Shown here one piece after another: positions 59,416 through 64,000 of a stretch of DNA of 64,000 nucleotides (positions are counted from its first letter, which is position 1; the number at the start of each line of letters is the position of its first letter). The DNA comes from Nematostella vectensis (taxonomy: Eukaryota > Cnidaria > Anthozoa > Actiniaria > Edwardsiidae). A program made the position numbers and the translations under genes. The stretch lies in contig NC_064035.1 of assembly GCF_932526225.1 (NCBI RefSeq), positions 16,044,469 to 16,108,468 of the forward strand, read 5' to 3'. The notes below the pieces were generated by a model. The model worked only from the letters and a program-made list of their open reading frames with translations, did not search any database and had not been told where the DNA came from.

Positions 59416-62400
59416 ATGAGTGTCCAGAATGGTGAAAGGTTTGTAGCACTGTCGATGTTTTTATTTTGATGATTGTTAAAGTTGTGTTTCAGTTGCTAAA
59501 TTCTCGATTGTTTCGCAGTGATTTCAACCCGGCGGAAAATATCGGCAAATCGCCAATTCCATTGCAGCTGAAAGCTAGTGAACAAGCTTTACGGTTTCTT
59601 AAAGATGTCGGTGAGTTCATTTCAATTGTCTACCGGAATTATTATCCGCTGCAAGATCGTTTGCTGTGAATGTTCTTCAATGTTCTCAGAATGTTTTTAA
59701 TTTTTTCAGCCAAGCACGTAAAACCATTATCAAAAGACATCGAAAATAACACAATTCGCCCAACTAAAAGCTACCTAGATCATAACTTTGAGTTGCCTTG
59801 TTTAATCACGTTCTATTGCGTCCGTAAAAAGCCAAAAAAAAAAACAAAGCCAGAGAAGAAAGACGTTGAATCAAGGGAAACATAGGGTTGAATGGACAAT
59901 ATCGTAAAGATATTACGTGTCGTTGTATGCTAAGATAACTCTGTTAATTATATAAAAATATGTTTTTCATGCCTTGGTTGACTTTAATAAATTGGACACC
60001 CAGAGATTGATTTGAGTTGGCCAATGTGTGAGTGTTTTTTTTTTATTAATTATTGTTATCTTTCGAAATTGGTGTACACTAGTGGAATGTGCTAAAGGAA
60101 GGGAATATTTTTTTATTCTAAAAAAAACGATCCAAATTAAATATTTTTTGTATGTATAAATGAGAGGTATCTGATATGTGATTGGCATGATTTTGCCCCT
60201 CCCTCTTTGCAGGTACACATGAAATAGAGTACATTTTTATGATAAAACCATCAACTTGCTTTTAAGTTGATGGTTCTATTACCACCAAGTCTTTTTCTTG
60301 ACATTTGCACTATAATAAGTAGAAATTAGGATGCATGCCTCTTACACAGCAACAGCTGTGTGGCATGGTCACAGGTAATGTATTTAGCCACAGGCAAGAA
60401 GGAAATTGATCTTAATTCATCATGTAATCTAACCGGCCAAACTAATAAAGTTGGGTGATAGGTGCCTTAAATGTTTTTAAGTAGATATTGCTATTGGTTT
60501 TTCATTAAGGAAAATTAATTTTTTAAATCCTATTTCTTATATTGCTAAAAACTGTCCATATCTTGAAAGAAGACTAGAGTCTGTTATGAAGCAACCATTC
60601 AATGGATGAAATGATAATATGCAAACAATCAGACAGAGGAGAATGAGTCAGTCTTGATTTGAATAAAGATATGCCCCACTTGGATTCTGGTTTGAGTATG
60701 TGTTTGTTTAGTTTGTCTAGTCTTTCTTATCTGTGTGTCAAAACAAAATTAAGGGTTGTCTGTGTTACTTTTAGTTTGCAGCCTCAAATCTGTGTACATT
60801 CACATTAAAAATTGATGGCTTATTGTATGCTCTATGATGAAAAAATGTGATTTTAAAGATAATATTTGAATTTGATTAACTTTGTAGAGGAGCCTGTTAT
60901 CTCAGCTGTTTTAGAGGTCTTTTTAGATTAGTCTGCTAGCTGGCTGTTATTTTATTCCTCTATCTTAAAAAGCCAATAGTGGGAGGGGGGAACCAGTATG
61001 TTTTCACAGATTGGGGGATCCTGGCCTTAAATGGCATTAAGTGTTAAGTTTATCCATGTCGCCATAGTAGTGACACAAGATAAACGACTTGATATTTCAG
61101 TAGAAACAATTTTTTTACAAGCTTTATCATTTATATACACAATTGGTTTGTCATATTGAGGCATTTCCGTAGCGGATCTAGGTAAATCAAAGTGTCCATA
61201 GGTGTGGCTATAATAATCCTATGAGTATGAGTTATCATGTAATCATGTATATAATCAGGCATGCATGGTCGTGAGCTCAGGACACAAATTCAACCATGGA
61301 GATTACGGATTTAAAGAACAATAAGAGAGGATTGTCGGATTCTTAAAACGTATCAGATCAAGCAGGGGTTTCATTAGGCCCCGGCCGCCAGCAGAAGCTC
61401 CGGCTATTTTCCACCGTGCGCTGGCTACTTTTTTTTAAAGTCGACTTAAGTTTTATTTGAACTTAAAAGATAACTTCCACCCCCTACTTATCAATCCCCA
61501 CCGCCTATTCAGAAAGTTAACGAAAGCCCTGTCAAGGATCTATTGAATGTTTAATGTTGGATTTCAGATTTTAATAATTGCGACTGTCGATTTTACCGAC
61601 TCTTGACTTTAAAAAAATAACATAAAATCACCATTATGATTTTCTTATTATCAATTGTTTTTATCTATTATGTGTTGTGGATTTGGTTTTAAACAAAACA
61701 TGGCATTCCCTCTTGGGGGATTTTCTATTGTCAACCAATCAGAAGAAGCCAAAACAATAGCTGTTAATTGTCTTATATTCACAAGGTTCCCCACATAAAT
61801 CTTACCGGAAAAGCTGTTTATTATACATAATAATAAACCCTATAACCAAAATCTTCAAAAATATTATGTTGTGTTGTTTGTATCTTATACAATAAGATTG
61901 TCTTGGCAAATCAAATTTTTGAATAAACAAAGGCATTTTTGACATGCCATTAGGACTTGGTGTTAGGTTGTCTAGTTCTTACACAGAGCATTACTTGGAT
62001 GTTTTTTTTCCAGATGATTCAACCTGGGGATCTCTTGTATTTCCTGACACACTTGTTACAACCTCGGCCACCGGAAGGGTATGATGTGACAATATGTTTG
62101 ATATATTTGAACCATGACTGGATTTGTTCATAAGCTCGGCCCAAACTAACAGGGCAGGAAATTTACAGAAGAATATATATATATTAGAAGAAAATATAGA
62201 AGAATAAGTGGATTCTACCATCTTCTCAACCCCCCCCCCCCCCCCCCCCCCCCTCACCCCCAGGCAAATTTTTAGTCACGATTTTTTATTTGATTGAATT
62301 TTTCGTAGATACCTTAAGGGATTTCAAGCGGCCAGTGCCCCTGCATTTTAGAATACCACTACCATTTTTATTATTGCATGTTGCATGATAACTATCCAAC

Positions 62401-63638
62401 TTGTTTAGGAAATTGGAGAGATGAGTGTCACAGTTGAAAAAGTGGTATGGAAAGATGAATCCTGTCTACTTGTACATGCAAACAGCCATGGTGTTGTCGA
62501 CCAGGTTCCTATCGGCACCTCTGTCACAGCATACATCAACAGATCTTTGGCAACAATTGAACAGACACACTATGAATATGTTAAGGTAATGGTCATGACA
62601 AGAATGTTAATGAGCCAATGTAAAATGGTGCATGTTCAAAAACATCAAAATGCAAAGATCAAAGCATTTTTAAGAACAAAAGCTGAACAGTACTCATGGA
62701 TATTGTTTTATTTTCAATATTTTTCAGATCCCTGAAAAACCTTTAGACAAGCGAACATACCTCACCCTTGATGAGACAGGATATACCATCAGAAAGACTA
62801 TATCACAGGGAGAGGTGAGCCTCTTGAAAAGAACCATGCACCTCATATTTGTGCCAACAAAATATAGATAAGATGTCCTACCACCTTTTCCTAAGACAAA
62901 GCGACCTTGGCACAACAATTCCTTATGTCAGCTTGTTGTTCTTTGTTCAAAGATGCTAAATATCCCTTGTCTTCTGAGATAAGGACATTTACTTGTGCTG
63001 TAGGTAGTGGTCATGTCTTAAAGAAATTAGATTAACCTTAAAAGGGGATTTAACAGCTATCCCTGATACAGTGCCTACACATGAACTCACGCCTGTGATC
63101 TTAAACTGTGTTGGGCAGTCTTATATGATAGGTAGTTAGTCGCATGTGAATCTCAGGTGCACCTAGAAATCACATGACATTTTGGGTGTCGAACTACCAT
63201 GTGCTAGAGCTTTCAGCAGCAATATTCAGTGCTAACAAATCAGGCAGAAAGTTTCTTTGTCAGAAAGCGCTTATCTTCATTGAAAGATCTTATTTTTTCG
63301 TTGCTCTTTGTTTATTTTGACTTTAATTTGTCACTCAAATGGTCATGTGACTTCTCAGTGCTTCATATGTACTGCTGTATACTCATCATCCCACTCAACA
63401 TCCTCGACTCTGACTAGCCCCAAGACTTTATCTTCTAAAATATTAATATCAAACTATGCATGATCTATTTTAGGAAGTCAGAAAAACAGAAAGTCATTTC
63501 TCCCCTGAAGATTTCCAAGGATTCATATCCGAAGGTTCCAATCTTCTGATACAGCGAATAATGATAATAAAAGGTGTTCCTCCTGACATGACATTTCTTG
63601 CATTTGACTCTGAGACAAACCTCAGCATTTCATCATAT
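59416..63638 (+). CDS. CATIP: CATIP-like ciliogenesis-associated protein, 5' part (6 exons, 203 aa so far)
   Basis: CATIP (C2orf62) is reported to bind TTC17 and support actin polymerisation during ciliogenesis. Exons: 59416-59438, 59519-59610, 62014-62078, 62409-62585, 62728-62814, 63474-63638; phases agree and the gene runs off the right edge after donor gtaagt. Family resemblance rests on EALRFL-like KASEQALRFL, LVTTS...GEMSVTVEKV, SCLLVHANSHG, GTSVTAYINRSLATIEQTHY and FISEGSNLLIQRIM. No signal peptide or membrane segment is present. An X-box lies upstream. Exon 2 to exon 3 joining over a 2.4-kb intron is inferred from phase and similarity; exon 2 could instead join the terminal exon at 59710-59885. 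Confidence 0.75.
59710..59885 (+). CDS. Possible alternative terminal exon of the CATIP-like gene (short isoform, 96 aa)
   Basis: After acceptor attttttcag this stretch continues in the phase left by exon 2 (59610) for 57 codons to TAG, followed by AATAAA at 59986-59991. The short product would be the N-terminal 38 residues plus a tail ending in the basic run KKPKKKTKPEKKD. An open frame of this length in the required phase is somewhat unlikely by chance (about 6%), and signals are good, but it could be intronic. Confidence 0.45.
59992..62013. other. CATIP-like intron 2, mostly unassigned
   Basis: AT-rich sequence. The only recognised item is the relic at 61118-61275. No conserved open frame was found. 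Confidence 0.4.
61118..61275 (+). repeat. Relic of intron 2 of the Cys-Pro gene, 46 kb from the array
   Basis: CATTTATATACACA, CCGTAGCGGATC, GTAAATCAA, ATAATCCT and GGTCGTGAGCTCAG occur in the same order as in 4793-5022 and 12440-12670, with substitutions and deletions between. No exon is recognisable beside it. It is an old partial copy or a shared transposon embedded in both loci. Confidence 0.6.
62229..62253. repeat. Poly(C) tract
   Basis: About 25 consecutive C in CATIP-like intron 3. It is comparable to the G runs at 5787, 14517, 44519, 44560 and 58037. Length in such tracts is unreliable in any assembly. Confidence 0.8.
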
Positions 63639-63675
63639 GTAAGTATAATTTATATCAGCCGTACAATATAGATTT

Positions 63676-64000
63676 TAAACACGAGGTTCCGCTATAAAAG
63701 GGATAGTTCCTCCCACCCCTGGACTCGAATTTGCAATAATAATCAGAACACTGCCACGATAACAGTCACAAATTATATGCCTCCACGTTTTCAGTGAAAA
63801 ATTTTGCGCTATCCATTATCTAACGCTTCTGCATAAATTATTCTCGCCCCTTGATGAAAATGCTCGTATTTTAGAGCGCACAAAGCTTTGTATAGCATCA
63901 TTTTTCCTTAAATAGAATCATTTTAGGTGGACAAGTATAGGAAAAATATTTAATTTGATTTAGAATATAAAATTTGAATTTATCGCTCAGAGCAATTGTC
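63676..64000. mobile_element. Family 2 MITE, partial (cut by window end)
   Basis: It starts TTTTAAACACGAGGTTCCGC and continues with GCTCGTATTTTAGAGCGCAC and TATCGCTCAGAGCA, matching 2656-3196 with about 10% difference. It lies in the intron after the last CATIP-like exon seen. Its flanking TTTAAA agrees with the other copies. Confidence 0.75.

Overview
This is nuclear DNA of an animal. Intron-rich protein genes on both strands have GT/AG splice sites, short exons (48-240 bp), CCAAT-type promoters, AATAAA signals, minisatellites and many small inverted-repeat transposons. Gene content, human-like protein sequences, AT-rich introns and the repeat style suggest an anthozoan cnidarian, probably a sea anemone close to Nematostella. 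That species call is inference; no search was run.

Layout. Positions 1-17.4 kb are a rearranged tandem-duplication zone. It holds copies of a small cysteine-rich gene on + (partial at 1-226, complete at 4108-5229 and 11745-12876, an orphan last exon at 10485-10598). Interleaved are duplicated and broken copies of the last exons of POLR1B on -. The intact POLR1B gene (RNA polymerase I second-largest subunit) runs from 42997 down to 14804 in 34 exons. I placed every exon; phases agree throughout and give 1149 residues. Its introns hold a 25-bp satellite, a 77-bp, an 82-bp, a 15-bp and a 36-bp minisatellite (the last about 3.4 kb), and several inverted-repeat elements.

From 43172 to 48860 on + lies gamma-tubulin (18 exons, 458 residues), head to head with POLR1B across a 174-bp bidirectional promoter. 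From 50689 to 56987 on + lies the mitochondrial citrate carrier SLC25A1 (6 exons, 326 residues). From 59416 to beyond the right edge on + lies a CATIP-like ciliogenesis gene with an RFX X-box about 155 bp upstream of its ATG and a possible alternative terminal exon. These are unrelated housekeeping and ciliary genes, not a pathway cluster.

Most unusual observations: (1) in POLR1B, three separate tandem repeats each duplicate an exon 3' end with its 5' splice site, creating arrays of decoy donors; (2) the duplicated small gene with four Cys-Pro pairs, which I do not recognise; (3) a collapsed relic of a second SLC25A1 copy inside SLC25A1 intron 1. I found no CRISPR array, operon or bacterial-type system.
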